The position numbers were made by a program, and so were the translations under genes. Positions 19,296 through 28,534 of a stretch of 64,000 bases of DNA are shown one piece after another. Below the pieces are notes generated by a model that saw only the letters and a program-made list of their open reading frames with translations, did no database searches and was not told the DNA's origin. The DNA is taken from NCBI RefSeq assembly GCF_900110205.1, contig NZ_FOCV01000008.1, positions 124,001 to 188,000 on the forward strand. Direction: 5' to 3'. Within the stretch, counting starts at the first letter, position 1, and each line of letters opens with the position of its first letter. This DNA is from Rhizobium tibeticum. GTDB taxonomy: Bacteria; Pseudomonadota; Alphaproteobacteria; Rhizobiales; Rhizobiaceae.

Positions 19296-19919
19296 ATGAA
19301 AATCCTCGCCGTCTGCATTGGCAGTGCCGAGCGGCTACCCGGCAAGAGCTACAAGACCGGCATCTACAAGCATCCCGTCGGCGGCAACGTGCTCGTCGAT
19401 GCCGAGGGGCTTGTCGGCGACGCCATTTGTAACCGGAAACACCATGGCGGCGCTGACCAGGCCGTCTATCTCGAGGGTTCGCTGACGCTCGACTGGTGGT
19501 CAAAGGAGCTTGGGCGGCCAATCGAGCCGGGGACGTTCGGAGAGAACATGGTGATCGACGACCTCGATAACCGCATGGTCTCGGTGGGCGATAGATTCAT
19601 AGCCGGCGATCTTGTTCTGGAGGTCACCAGCGCACGCATCCCTTGCGCCACTTTTGCCGCCCGGATGGGCGACCCGCTGTTTATCAAGCGCTACACACAG
19701 GCAGCGCGGCCAGGCATCTATTGCCGCGTTCTTCACGGTGGGGCAATCGCCGCCGGAATAACTGTCGACTATCGGCCCTATGACGGCGAGAAGGTGACGA
19801 TGCCGGAGATGATCGCGACCTTCGGCAAGACACTCGCGGCGCAGGATCGCAGCCGCTATCTCGCAGCACCGATCCACTATAAACTGCGCAATATCTTGGC
19901 AGTGCAGGCAGGCACCTAG
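19296..19919 (+). CDS. MOSC-domain protein (YiiM-like)
   Basis: 207 residues. Motifs are GLVGDAICNRKHHGGADQAVYL near the N-terminus, FGENMVIDDLDN, and PCATFAARMGDP with the single conserved cysteine that defines MOSC domains (molybdenum-cofactor sulfurase C-terminal type). YiiM-like proteins handle the molybdenum cofactor and reduce N-hydroxylated compounds with a redox partner. No reductase partner is adjacent. Confidence 0.85.
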   Translation: MKILAVCIGSAERLPGKSYKTGIYKHPVGGNVLVDAEGLVGDAICNRKHHGGADQAVYLEGSLTLDWWSKELGRPIEPGTFGENMVIDDLDNRMVSVGDRFIAGDLVLEVTSARIPCATFAARMGDPLFIKRYTQAARPGIYCRVLHGGAIAAGITVDYRPYDGEKVTMPEMIATFGKTLAAQDRSRYLAAPIHYKLRNILAVQAGT

Positions 19920-20453
19920 CGCAGGCGCGCCTCAAAAGCCGCCAATGCCGCCCTTCCCTCCGGCCACTCGCCGAGCCCGCTCTTCTCATTGATGTGACCG
20001 CGGGCACCGATACCCATGAATTCGCTACCCCAAGCATCGGCCTTGGTACGCGCATAGTCGAGCGAACCGAAAGGGTCGTCGCTACTGGCTATGACAAGCG
20101 ACAGGAACGGAAGGGCCGTGAAAGGTGGATCGGCAAAGCCGGCGGCCTCCGGGGGGGAAAACCGGCGAGCGTGGGTCCGGTGGCGCGACCAGCAAGGCGC
20201 CGCTGACGCGATGCGCCGCCCGCCGCGCCCAATGGGCAACCAGAAGGCACGAGAGGCTGTGGGCGACGAGAAGCGGTTCGTTCTCCGATTGTCCTGCAGC
20301 CCGGTCCAGCGCGGCGATCCAATCCTCGAGGTCCGGCCGATCCCAGTTTGAGGGAGAAAACCGCCGCATGCGGGGATCGGCCGCCTCCCATCGGGACTGC
20401 CAGTGTGCTTCGCCAGACCCGCCAATGCCCGGCACCATGATGATATCTCGCAT
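19916..20453 (-). pseudogene. RBBP9/YdeN-type serine hydrolase, frameshifted at a G7 tract
   Basis: ATG 20453 (GGAAGG upstream) begins MRDIIMVPGIGGSGEAHWQ, then LLVAHSLSCLLVAHWARRA with the nucleophile elbow. The frame is lost at seven consecutive Gs (20151-20157). The rest of the domain continues one frame over: FTALPFLSLVIASSDDPFG, then GHINEKSGLGEWPEG with the family's histidine, to the stop at 19916. Removing one G would restore a 178-residue intact protein. Either a sequencing error, a recent inactivation, or slippage-based switching. Confidence 0.8.
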
Positions 20454-20559
20454 CGCTTCCTTCCTGTTGCTCGACGCATAAGCTGCGTGAGATAGTCCGC
20501 AAACGACATAGGAAATCATCGGAGAAATCATCGTTCAACCGATGAATTAAAGGCGAAGA

Positions 20560-21045
20560 ATGATGGCTGGTTTTATGAGCCGACAACTCGACCCGACCGA
20601 CATGCTGATCGTCGAGATCATGCAGGCGGACGGGCGCATCTCTGTTTCCGAACTCGGGCGCAAGGTCGGTCTGTCGCAACCGGCTGCGTCCGAGCGGCTG
20701 AAACGCCTGGAAGAACGGGGAATCATCGAGGGTTACAGTGCCCGCGTCAATGCCGCGGCCCTCGGGCTGGGCATGATGGCCGTCGTTCGGCTGCGTACGA
20801 GCCACGAACATATCCGCAGCTGTCTCAAGCAATTCTCGGAAATGCCACAGATTGTCGAGGTTCTCAGGCTGACGGGAGAGGATTGCTTCGTGTTGAAGGT
20901 CCTGGTCCCCTCGCCGTCCGAGCTTGAGATCATCGTCGACAGCATCGCGCGCTACGGCGCAGTGACGACCTCCCTCGTATTGCGCGGCGAACCGATGAAG
21001 CCGATCGGCCGCGAACTGGTGAAACTGGCGCGACACCACCTCTGA
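20560..21045 (+). CDS. Lrp/AsnC-family transcriptional regulator
   Basis: 161 residues. An N-terminal winged helix-turn-helix (DMLIVEIMQADGRISVSELG, then LSQPAASERLKRLEERGII) is followed by a RAM/AsnC effector-binding domain (ALGLGMMAVVRLR, LTGEDCFVLKVLVPS). ATG 20560 is followed at once by another ATG; AAGG lies before both. Such proteins sense amino acids and often control LysE-type exporters, one of which lies 0.6 kb downstream on the other strand; that link is only suggestive. Confidence 0.9.
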   Translation: MMAGFMSRQLDPTDMLIVEIMQADGRISVSELGRKVGLSQPAASERLKRLEERGIIEGYSARVNAAALGLGMMAVVRLRTSHEHIRSCLKQFSEMPQIVEVLRLTGEDCFVLKVLVPSPSELEIIVDSIARYGAVTTSLVLRGEPMKPIGRELVKLARHHL

Positions 21046-21128
21046 CGCGATTTCAACCACTGCCACTTGCTGACGAGGCCGACGCTCCTAGTTTTTCACG
21101 CACGGAGTGTAAATCGAAGGAGGCTCGC

Positions 21129-21647
21129 ATGTCCATCGCAAGACTTATCGCGGCGGTAGTCATCGCCGCAACGGCCACTACCTTCCTATCAGCGACGCCG
21201 GCGGCTGCCCGCGTCAAAGTCGGCTCGCTTGGCTGTGACATATCTCCCGGATTTGGCGTGATCATCGGTTCGAAACGGACGCTCAACTGCATATTCACCC
21301 CGTCTTCGCCGGGACGGCCGAGCGAACGCTATACCGGTACAATCACTAAGCTCGGCATTGATATCGGCACGCTGGCGGGCGGCGGAATGATTTGGCTCGT
21401 CTATGCACCGACCAACCGGCTCGACGGCGCTCTGCAGGGAAGCTACTCCGGCGTCGCAGCCAATGCGACTGTCGGCCTCGGTGTCGGGGCTAATGTCCTT
21501 ATCGGCGGTTTCGAAGGCTCGATTGCGCTGCAGCCAGTCTCGGCGGAGGGCACGTCCGGTCTCAATATCGCCGCAGGCGTTGCCAACATGATTCTGACTT
21601 GGGTGCCGCCGGCACCGGCTCCCAAGCGGCATATCTCACAGCGATAG
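21129..21647 (+). CDS. Exported DUF992 protein
   Basis: 172 residues with a clear signal peptide (ARLIAAVVIAATATTFLSA, cleavage likely after TPAAA). The mature part has VKVGSLGCDISPGFGVIIGS, LNCIFTP and a glycine-rich beta region (GVAANATVGLGVGANVLIGG), the DUF992 pattern common in Rhizobiales. Two cysteines may form a disulphide in the periplasm. Function unknown. A strong AAGGAGG site lies 7 bases before the ATG. Confidence 0.85.
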   Translation: MSIARLIAAVVIAATATTFLSATPAAARVKVGSLGCDISPGFGVIIGSKRTLNCIFTPSSPGRPSERYTGTITKLGIDIGTLAGGGMIWLVYAPTNRLDGALQGSYSGVAANATVGLGVGANVLIGGFEGSIALQPVSAEGTSGLNIAAGVANMILTWVPPAPAPKRHISQR

Positions 21648-21648
21648 C

Positions 21649-22260
21649 CTAACGCATCGCGATCGCGACCGCAGCGCCGGCCATCGTTCCGGCGCTGGCC
21701 CGATTGGCCACACGAATAGCGCGGCGGCTTTTCAGGAAGCCTCTCGCCTTCGCCGCGAGCAGCGCCCAACTGATATCGATGACGATCAGCACCAGAAGCA
21801 TCGTCCCGACGAGTTCGCCCCAGCCGACCATGGTCACGGCGCGGATGTCGATGATCGAGGGCAGCAGCGCCATATAGAACATCATGATCTTCGGGTTGCC
21901 TAGCGTCACCGTCATGCCAGCGAAGAAAAGCTTTAGCGACGATTGCGTGTCGGGCAGCGATTCAGCCTCACGGTCCGGCGAGGCAAACCACATCTTCCAG
22001 GCGAGATAGAGCAGATAGCAGACGCCGAGCCCCTTGATGGCAACGAAGGCGTAATGGAAGGTTTCGGCGATCGCGGCGAGACCGGCAACGGCGCAGGTCA
22101 GCCAGATCGCCTCGCCGAGCCACATGGCCGCCAGGAAGGGAAGAACGTCACGCGCGCCCTTGGAGATCACACGGGCGACGAGGGCAGCAACGCTCGGCCC
22201 CGGAGAGCCGGCAGCCACGAACAGCGCGCAGGCAAAGACGAACAGGCTGGTCAACGTCAT
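21649..22260 (-). CDS. LysE/RhtB-family amino-acid exporter
   Basis: 203 residues with about six membrane segments. The family motif near the N-terminus is PGPSVAALVARVISKGARD, and the central VTLGNPKIMMFYMALLPSI is the LysE-type NPK signature. The family exports amino acids such as lysine, homoserine or threonine from the cytoplasm. The stop is adjacent to the converging DUF992 stop. Confidence 0.9.
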   Translation of the reverse strand: MTLTSLFVFACALFVAAGSPGPSVAALVARVISKGARDVLPFLAAMWLGEAIWLTCAVAGLAAIAETFHYAFVAIKGLGVCYLLYLAWKMWFASPDREAESLPDTQSSLKLFFAGMTVTLGNPKIMMFYMALLPSIIDIRAVTMVGWGELVGTMLLVLIVIDISWALLAAKARGFLKSRRAIRVANRASAGTMAGAAVAIAMR

Positions 22261-22329
22261 CCGAATCCCCCCTCAAATGACGGGAGCGGTGCCAGGTTGC
22301 CGGCACCGCTCCTTCGGGCTACTGGCCGA

Positions 22330-22653
22330 TCAGAACGGCATCTTGAAGCCGGGCGGGATCGGCAGGCCGGCGGTCAGCGCCTTGGTCTTCTCAGCCGCGG
22401 CGGCTTCGGCCTTGTCCTTGGCATCCTTGTGAGCGGCAACAATCAGGTCTTCGAGAATCTCGACATCGTCTTCCTTGAATAGCGACGGGTCGATCTTCAG
22501 GCTCTGCATCTCGCCCTTGCCATTGAGGACCACGGTAATGAGGCCGCCACCCGACTTGCCTTCCGCATGGAGTTCGGCGATCTCCGCCTGCATTTTCTCC
22601 ATCTTGGCCTGCATTTCCTTGACTTTGCCCATCATGCCCATGATGTCGCGCAT
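22330..22653 (-). CDS. YbaB/EbfC-family nucleoid-associated protein
   Basis: 107 residues, the usual length. An N-terminal helix with [21 protein letters not shown] precedes the YbaB core ([42 protein letters not shown]). It binds DNA as a dimer. It starts 22 bp after dnaX on the same strand, the conserved dnaX-ybaB arrangement. Confidence 0.94.
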   Translation of the reverse strand: MRDIMGMMGKVKEMQAKMEKMQAEIAELHAEGKSGGGLITVVLNGKGEMQSLKIDPSLFKEDDVEILEDLIVAAHKDAKDKAEAAAAEKTKALTAGLPIPPGFKMPF

Positions 22654-22675
22654 CGTCTCGCTCCTTCTCGATAAC

Positions 22676-24544
22676 TCAGAATATTATGTCGTCGCCGGGC
22701 AGGATGTCGCCTTCATCGGATTCGGCAGCGGCAGGCGCCTTGACCTCCTCTTCCTCGTCCGGCTCCGGTGCCCGCACGCGCACGTCGATGATCTTGGCGC
22801 CCGGGAACTGCGCGAGGATCGCCGCCACATCCGGGTCCTGCCGGGCGTCGCTCACCTGCTGCGCCTTGGCGCTGGCTTCGGCCTCGACAATCGTCGGCTG
22901 GCCCTGCTCGCGGCTGAGGCTGACGATCCAATGGATGCCCGTCCAGTCCTTGAGTTTGACCGCCAGTTCGTTGAGCAGCGTGCCGGGGGCGCCTTCGGTC
23001 AGATTGACGTCGAGGCGACCGGGTTCGATGCGAACGGGACGGACGAAGTTGCGCACCAGCGCCTTGATCTTCGCATCGCGCTTGTCGCCTGCTAGATTGG
23101 CGAGATCGGCGATGGAATTGACCGGCACCAATGGCTTCGGCGCCTCGGTGGGCTTCGTCTCGACACGCCCAACCGGCGCGTAATGCGGATCGGGATTGGG
23201 AACCGCACGCAGCATGGCGGTCGGCCCTACCGGCTGCGGACGCGGTATCGGGTCCGTCGATCGCGCCGCCAGATTGCCCTGATAGTTCACCGTTGCGCCG
23301 CCACCGCTGTTGCCCGACGGCGCAGACGGACGGCTTCCACCGTTCGTCTCGGAAAACTCCGCGAGGCGACGGGCAGCATCCTCAGGTGCCGGTAGATGCG
23401 CGGCATGCGCCAGTCGGATCAGCACCATCTCGGCGGCGCCTGCCGGGCGCGAGGAGCCTTCGGCTTCCGGAATGCCCTTCAACAGCATCTGCCAGATGCG
23501 CGACAGCGCCGTCACCGCCACGCCCTGGGCGAATTCCGCAGCCTTTGTGCGTTCGATCTCGCTGAGCGAAGGGTCGTTCGCCGCGTCCGGCACATACTTC
23601 AGCCGCGTCACGAGATGCGTGAAATCGGCAAGGTCGGTCAGCACCGCAACCGGATTGGCACCAGCTTCGTACTGGCCTTCGAATTCGCGCAGCGCCGCAG
23701 CAACATCACCTTTGACGATGTAATGAAAGAGATCGACGATGCGAGCGCGGTCGGCAAGGCCGAGCATGCCGCGTACGGCTTCGGTCAAAACGGCGCCGCC
23801 GCCATGGGCGATTGCCTGATCAAGCAGCGACAGACCGTCACGTGCCGAGCCTTCGGCGGCGCGGGCGATCATCGCCAGCGCATCGGGCTCTGCCTCGATG
23901 CCTTCCTTCGATGCGATCGTGGTGAAGAGGCCGACGAGATCCGAGGCGCTGATGCGGCGCAGGTCAAAGCGCTGGCAGCGCGACAGGACCGTGATAGGCA
24001 CCTTGCGGATTTCGGTGGTGGCGAAGATGAATTTCACATGTTCGGGCGGCTCTTCGAGCGTCTTCAGCAGGCCGTTGAAGGCCTGCGTCGAAAGCATGTG
24101 CACTTCGTCGATGATGTAGACCTTGTAGCGCGCCGAAACCGGACGGTAGCGCACCTGCTCGATGATCTCGCGGATATCGTCGATACCCGTATGAGAGGCG
24201 GCGTCCATCTCGATGACATCGACATGCCGGCCTTCCATGATCGCCTGGCAGTGCTCGCCGGGAATGCGCAGATCGATCGTCGGCTTGTCGACCTCTGAGG
24301 TCTTGTAGTTCAGGGCGCGGGCAAGGATGCGGGCCGTCGTCGTCTTGCCGACCCCGCGAACACCGGTCAGCATGTAGGCCTGCGCAATGCGGCCGGTCTC
24401 GAAAGCGTTGGTCAGGGTCTGGACCATCGGCTCCTGGCCGACCATCAGATCCGTGAAATCCTTGGGGCGGTATTTGCGTGCCAGCACCCGGTATCCGGTG
24501 CCCGTCGAGGCGGCATCTTTTGATTGTCGCTCGGTGTCGCTCAT
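22676..24544 (-). CDS. dnaX: DNA polymerase III subunit gamma/tau
   Basis: 622 residues. AAA+ clamp-loader motifs are Walker [20 protein letters not shown], Walker [11 protein letters not shown] and sensor-1 [20 protein letters not shown]. Domain III and a tau-type C-terminal region follow. The zinc module of E. coli DnaX (four cysteines after Walker A) is reduced to one Cys in [12 protein letters not shown] saw no run of six or more A on the coding strand in the second half of the gene, so programmed frameshifting to a short gamma form is not suggested. The small SRP RNA gene lies 48 bp upstream. Confidence 0.96.
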   Translation of the reverse strand: MSDTERQSKDAASTGTGYRVLARKYRPKDFTDLMVGQEPMVQTLTNAFETGRIAQAYMLTGVRGVGKTTTARILARALNYKTSEVDKPTIDLRIPGEHCQAIMEGRHVDVIEMDAASHTGIDDIREIIEQVRYRPVSARYKVYIIDEVHMLSTQAFNGLLKTLEEPPEHVKFIFATTEIRKVPITVLSRCQRFDLRRISASDLVGLFTTIASKEGIEAEPDALAMIARAAEGSARDGLSLLDQAIAHGGGAVLTEAVRGMLGLADRARIVDLFHYIVKGDVAAALREFEGQYEAGANPVAVLTDLADFTHLVTRLKYVPDAANDPSLSEIERTKAAEFAQGVAVTALSRIWQMLLKGIPEAEGSSRPAGAAEMVLIRLAHAAHLPAPEDAARRLAEFSETNGGSRPSAPSGNSGGGATVNYQGNLAARSTDPIPRPQPVGPTAMLRAVPNPDPHYAPVGRVETKPTEAPKPLVPVNSIADLANLAGDKRDAKIKALVRNFVRPVRIEPGRLDVNLTEGAPGTLLNELAVKLKDWTGIHWIVSLSREQGQPTIVEAEASAKAQQVSDARQDPDVAAILAQFPGAKIIDVRVRAPEPDEEEEVKAPAAAESDEGDILPGDDIIF

Positions 24545-24592
24545 CGCCCTGCTTAGCGCCCGGACTCATCGGGCAAAGGATGGAGAGAAGGG

Positions 24593-24689
24593 TGGGAGGC
24601 TGGCACGATGACCCGTGCCGGGCTCGTTAGGGCTGCTTCCTTCCGGACCTGACCCGGTTGGCGAGTGGCTCGTCCACCACCAACCTCCC
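24593..24689 (-). ncRNA. ffs: Small signal recognition particle RNA (4.5S type)
   Basis: On the minus strand the invariant SRP domain IV apex reads GGTCAGGTCCGGAAGGAAGC followed by AGCC. The ends pair: GGGAGGTTGG (24689 downwards) with CCAGCCTCCC (to 24594), giving a hairpin RNA of about 97 nt. It forms the SRP with Ffh to target membrane proteins. The location beside dnaX is shared with other bacteria. The exact ends are estimated from the terminal pairing. Confidence 0.95.
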
Positions 24690-24776
24690 GGATGCACATA
24701 TCGGCAATATCGCCATCAAAAGCAAGCCAAGCTCAAAAAAAACTGCTAGCCTCAAGAAAACATGGAGGAATGCCCG

Positions 24777-25187
24777 TTGGACGATTTCAAGCTCGACCGT
24801 CGGTTGGAAAGCGATAGCGACAGAGTTATGCAGACGGGGCTCTGCGATCTCAGGCTGTCGAAGGACGCCCGTTGGCCGTGGCTGATTCTCGTACCGCGCA
24901 GGACGGATGTCACCGAAGTCTTCGAACTGACCCCGCTCGACCAGGTGTTGCTGACATTCGAGACGGAGATGGTCGCCTCCGCCCTGAAGAAGATCACCGG
25001 CGCGGCAAAAATCAATATCGGGGCCCTTGGCAATATCGTCCGTCAGCTTCATGTTCATGTCATTGCCCGCTTCGAAGGCGATGCCAATTGGCCAAATCCG
25101 GTTTGGGGATTTGGCAAGGCGGAACCCTATGCGGCGGATAAGAGAGATGACCTTATGGAGAAGTTGCGGGAAGCCCTTTCATCATGA
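24777..25187 (+). CDS. HIT-family protein
   Basis: 136 residues with the histidine triad QLHVHVIARFEGDANWP and a preceding NIGALGNIVR. HIT proteins hydrolyse or transfer nucleotide conjugates such as AMP-lysine and dinucleoside polyphosphates. TTG 24777 is preferred because GGAGG (24764-24768) sits 8 bases upstream; ATG 24762, five codons earlier, overlaps that site and has no other. The stop overlaps the nudC ATG by four bases. Confidence 0.88.
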   Translation: MDDFKLDRRLESDSDRVMQTGLCDLRLSKDARWPWLILVPRRTDVTEVFELTPLDQVLLTFETEMVASALKKITGAAKINIGALGNIVRQLHVHVIARFEGDANWPNPVWGFGKAEPYAADKRDDLMEKLREALSS

Positions 25188-26146
25188 GCCGTTCGCTTTT
25201 CGATTCGGATGTTCCGCATCCGGAACCCAGCAGCCTGACTGCCTTCGCTGCCAACGACCTGATCCGCGATTCCGAACATCGCGACGAGACTTCCGTCGAC
25301 AAGGCACTTGCGAAGGAGGGAACGCATATCTTCGCTTTTGCGGGCGACAAATTGGTATTGAAGCACGACGGACAGGTGCTCGATCCGCTGTTTGCCCGTT
25401 ACGAACTGAAAGACCTGCGGCCGAACTGGGACGAAACAGTGCTGCTCGGCTATCGCAAGACCGGCGAGCCCCGGCTTGCGGTTCCCGTCGGCGTCGCGGA
25501 AGAGGAATTGGCTAGCCAATACAAGCCCTCGGACGGACGCTCGCTATTTCGCGAGATGCTGCTTGATGAAGTCCTTCTCGGTGAGTTCGCCCAGGGCGCA
25601 AGCCTCATTCGCTGGAACCGGGACAACAAGTTCTGCGGTCGCTGCGGCTCGACCATGGAAATCCATATCGGCGGGTACAAGCGCGTCTGCGCGGCCTGCG
25701 GACACGAAATCTTCCCGCGCACCGATCCCGTCGTCATCATGCTGACGATCGACGAGGAACGCGATCTCTGCCTACTCGGCCGCAGCCCGCATTTTGCGCC
25801 GGGTATGTATTCCTGTCTCGCCGGTTTTGTCGAGCCGGGTGAGACGATCGAGAACGCCGTGCGGCGCGAGACGCTGGAGGAATCCGGAATCCAAACGGGA
25901 AGGATCCGCTACCACGCCTCGCAACCCTGGCCGATGCCGCATTCACTGATGATCGGCTGCTACGCCGAAGCCAGGTCCGCGCACGTGAAGTTCGACAGCC
26001 AGGAGCTGGAGGACTGCCGCTGGTTCACGCGTGCCGAAACGCTTGAGATGCTCGAACGCCCCGGCGCGACCGGCAAAGCCCCGCCGCCCAAGGGCGCGAT
26101 CGCCCATCGACTAATGCGCGATTGGGTAGAGTGGAAAAGGCAATAA
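25184..26146 (+). CDS. nudC: NAD(+) diphosphatase NudC (Nudix)
   Basis: 320 residues. The enzyme splits NADH/NAD into NMN(H) and AMP and removes NAD caps from RNA 5' ends. A central zinc ribbon has all four cysteines (CGRCGST and CAACGHE), and the Nudix box GFVEPGETIENAVRRETLEE-SG is intact. The NudC hallmark SQPWPMPHSLMIG follows. It overlaps the HIT gene start-to-stop (ATGA), so the two are co-translated. Confidence 0.95.
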   Translation: MSRSLFDSDVPHPEPSSLTAFAANDLIRDSEHRDETSVDKALAKEGTHIFAFAGDKLVLKHDGQVLDPLFARYELKDLRPNWDETVLLGYRKTGEPRLAVPVGVAEEELASQYKPSDGRSLFREMLLDEVLLGEFAQGASLIRWNRDNKFCGRCGSTMEIHIGGYKRVCAACGHEIFPRTDPVVIMLTIDEERDLCLLGRSPHFAPGMYSCLAGFVEPGETIENAVRRETLEESGIQTGRIRYHASQPWPMPHSLMIGCYAEARSAHVKFDSQELEDCRWFTRAETLEMLERPGATGKAPPPKGAIAHRLMRDWVEWKRQ

Positions 26147-26171
26147 GGCCTGACAGAACGAGGCCCCTGAT

Positions 26172-26855
26172 ATGGCACGCTCCGAACGCCTTTTGACGCT
26201 GCTGCAAACCCTGCGGCGCTATCGCCGCCCGGTCAGCGGCGCGGTGCTGGCAACAGAGACCGGCGTCAGCATCCGCACGCTTTACCGCGATATCGCCAGC
26301 CTGCAGGCACAAGGGGCTCTGATCGAAGGAGAGCCTGGCCTCGGCTATGTGCTGAAGCCGGGCTTCATGCTGCCGCCGATGATGTTCTCACTAGACGAAA
26401 TCGAGGCGCTCGTTCTCGGTTCGCGCTGGGTGGCGCGCGCCGCCGATCCGCGACTTGCCGCCGCCGGCGCCGACGCACTGGCGAAGATCGCGGATGTGCT
26501 GCCGCAAGAGATGCGCGACGAAATCGAGACATCGCCGCTGCTCGTGCATCTCCGACCGCCCGTTGCCGACAAGGCCGATCTCAGCGCCATTCGCAAGGCG
26601 ATTCGCAGCGAACGAATCCTCAAGCTGACCTATTCGGATGAAAGCGGAACCGTCTCCGTCCGCAATATCTGGCCTTTCGCACTGAGTTATTTCGAGCACG
26701 TGCGCGTTGTTGTTGCCTGGTGCGAATTGCGTCGGGATTACCGTCACTTCCGCACGGATCGGATCGTCGAAATGACCCCCCAGGACGGGCGTTATCCGCG
26801 CCGGCGCGCAGTGCTACTCAAGGAATGGCGGGACCAGCAAGAGATTGCACCCTGA
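26172..26855 (+). CDS. YafY/WYL-domain transcriptional regulator
   Basis: 227 residues. An HTH_11-type winged helix at the N-terminus (RRYRRPVSGAVLATETGVSI, TLYRDIASLQAQGA) is followed by a WYL-like effector domain. That domain contains ILKLTYSDESGTVSVRNIWP and FRTDRIVEMTP. WYL proteins respond to ligands or nucleic-acid signals. A VOC protein gene, a frequent companion of YafY-type regulators, lies 0.4 kb downstream. Confidence 0.88.
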   Translation: MARSERLLTLLQTLRRYRRPVSGAVLATETGVSIRTLYRDIASLQAQGALIEGEPGLGYVLKPGFMLPPMMFSLDEIEALVLGSRWVARAADPRLAAAGADALAKIADVLPQEMRDEIETSPLLVHLRPPVADKADLSAIRKAIRSERILKLTYSDESGTVSVRNIWPFALSYFEHVRVVVAWCELRRDYRHFRTDRIVEMTPQDGRYPRRRAVLLKEWRDQQEIAP

Positions 26856-26924
26856 CCGCGATGCTACTGCCATAAACTGACAGTGGTTAGCGCTATTATC
26901 GGTATCAATCCAACAGGAGGACCG

Positions 26925-27152
26925 ATGATGACGAGCCTGAAACTCACCCGATCGACGCGTGGCAATCATCCTGTCGAGGATACCGCCGCTCATACAGGAT
27001 ACCCGCAATCCACGCTGCTGCGGATGATGCTGAACGCGTCGCGCCACATGGCACGGAGCAAGTATCCGCGCCTCGATCTAGAGACCATGCCCGAGGCGAT
27101 GAAACGCGATCTCGGCTTCGTGGACTGGGGCCGCCCCTGCCACGAAGGATAG
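26925..27152 (+). CDS. Small hypothetical protein
   Basis: 75 residues from ATG 26925, which follows CAGGAGG by 4 bases; that site decides the start. The protein is basic in the centre (MLNASRHMARSKYPRLDLET) and ends in MKRDLGFVDWGRP. The C-terminal segment faintly recalls short DUF1127-like proteins (RDLGF near the end), but I do not assign it. No signal peptide or membrane segment is seen. Codon use is like that of its neighbours. Confidence 0.6.
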   Translation: MMTSLKLTRSTRGNHPVEDTAAHTGYPQSTLLRMMLNASRHMARSKYPRLDLETMPEAMKRDLGFVDWGRPCHEG

Positions 27153-27255
27153 ACCTCGACAGCGCAACTCCCAAGACGCGTAAACGACCGCCGCCGCTGC
27201 CGATGAGTGCAGCGGCGTTTCTTCGCCTGCCACCATCTCACAACGAGGACCCCCG

Positions 27256-27624
27256 ATGAACAGCCCGAACCTCATCATTCTCTACGTCAAGGACCCGGCC
27301 GAAAGCGCCGGTTTCTACCGATCGCTGCTTGGCCGCGAGCCGGTGGCCGAAGCTCCGAACTTCGTCGCTTTCGCGCTCGACGGCGGCTTCACGCTCGGTC
27401 TCTGGCGGCTGAGCAAGGTCGCGCCGCAGCCCTCTGCCACTGGCAGCCGCGCCGAGATCGCCTTCATGGTTCCCGGCGAGAACGGCGTGTCAACGCTTTA
27501 CGAAGACTGGCGCAAACGCCAGCTACCCATCGCGCAAGATCTGACGGATATGGATTTCGGTCCAACCTTCGTCGTTCTCGACCCGGACGGCCATCGCTTG
27601 CGTGTCTGTGAGCCGGATAAGTAA
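27256..27624 (+). CDS. VOC-superfamily (glyoxalase/bleomycin-resistance-like) protein
   Basis: 122 residues with two beta-alpha-beta-beta-beta modules: NLIILYVKDPAESAGFYRSL at the start and FVVLDPDGHRLRVCEP at the end, the usual metal-side signature. Members include glyoxalases, dioxygenases and antibiotic-binding proteins, so the substrate is open. It could belong to the regulon of the WYL regulator upstream. Confidence 0.85.
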   Translation: MNSPNLIILYVKDPAESAGFYRSLLGREPVAEAPNFVAFALDGGFTLGLWRLSKVAPQPSATGSRAEIAFMVPGENGVSTLYEDWRKRQLPIAQDLTDMDFGPTFVVLDPDGHRLRVCEPDK

Positions 27625-27636
27625 GCTATAACGGAA

Positions 27637-27662
27637 AAGGGCGCCCGCCCGGAGGCGCCCTT
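27637..27662. terminator. Bidirectional terminator between the VOC gene and pheA
   Basis: Perfect 9-bp stem aagggcgcc (27637-27645) / ggcgccctt (27654-27662) between two converging stop codons, with A residues on one side and Ts on the other. Confidence 0.65.
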
Positions 27663-27663
27663 C

Positions 27664-28524
27664 TCATTTCTGCAACTGGCCCCGCATCGGGTGACCCTTG
27701 TAGACGCCGAGAATACGGACCTTCTCGGAGAAAAACCGAAGTTCCTCCAGTGCCCGCCGGACGTTCGGATCGTTCGGATGTCCCTCGATATCGGCATAGA
27801 ACTGCGTTGCGACAAACTTGCCGCCGAGCTGATAGCTCTCCAGTTTGGTCATGTTGATGGTGTTCGTCGCAAAACCGCCGAGCGCCTTGTAGAGCGCGGC
27901 CGGAATGTTTCGGACGTTGAAGACAAATGTCGTAACGAGCTTCTCCTCGGCGGAATTGCGATGCGCCCATTCCTCGTCGCGCGAGAGGACGACGAAGCGG
28001 GTGACGTTGTCCTCGGTGTCCTCAACGTTCTCTGCCACGATGTCGAGACCGTAGAGATCCGCAGCAAGACGCGGCGCAAGCGCGGCCATCGAGCGATCAC
28101 CGGTCTCCTGGACGAGCTTTGCGGCACCTGCCGTGTCGCCGGCGATCACCGGCTTCCAGCCGTGCGAGCGCACGATCTTGCGGCACTGGCCAAGTGCATG
28201 GATATGGCTGTGAACCGTGCGAATCTCATCCTTTGTCACGCCAGGAAGCACCATCAGCTGGAAGCGGATCGGCATGAAATATTCGCCGATGATGTGCAGG
28301 CGGGACTCCGGCAGCAGGTGATGAATGTCGGCGACGCGACCGGCGATCGTGTTCTCGATCGGGATCATCCCGATATCGGCATCGCCGTTCTCGACCGCCA
28401 CGAAGGCATCCTCGAACGTCTGGCATGGCAGCGGTCCCATGGTCGGAAACATGTCGCGGCACGCCATGTCGGAGTTCGCGCCGAACTCGCCCTGGAAGGC
28501 GATCCTGTTGGTCTTGATGTTCAT
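27664..28524 (-). CDS. pheA: Prephenate dehydratase
   Basis: 286 residues from ATG 28524. It converts prephenate to phenylpyruvate in phenylalanine synthesis. The dehydratase domain begins RIAFQGEFGANSDMACRDMF and contains the catalytic TRFVVLSR; the ACT domain (TFVFNVRNIPAALYKALGGF, KLESYQLGGKF) binds phenylalanine for feedback inhibition. No chorismate mutase domain is fused. The gene starts 10 bp after kdsB on the same strand. Confidence 0.95.
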   Translation of the reverse strand: MNIKTNRIAFQGEFGANSDMACRDMFPTMGPLPCQTFEDAFVAVENGDADIGMIPIENTIAGRVADIHHLLPESRLHIIGEYFMPIRFQLMVLPGVTKDEIRTVHSHIHALGQCRKIVRSHGWKPVIAGDTAGAAKLVQETGDRSMAALAPRLAADLYGLDIVAENVEDTEDNVTRFVVLSRDEEWAHRNSAEEKLVTTFVFNVRNIPAALYKALGGFATNTINMTKLESYQLGGKFVATQFYADIEGHPNDPNVRRALEELRFFSEKVRILGVYKGHPMRGQLQK

Positions 28525-28534
28525 GGAAAATCCG

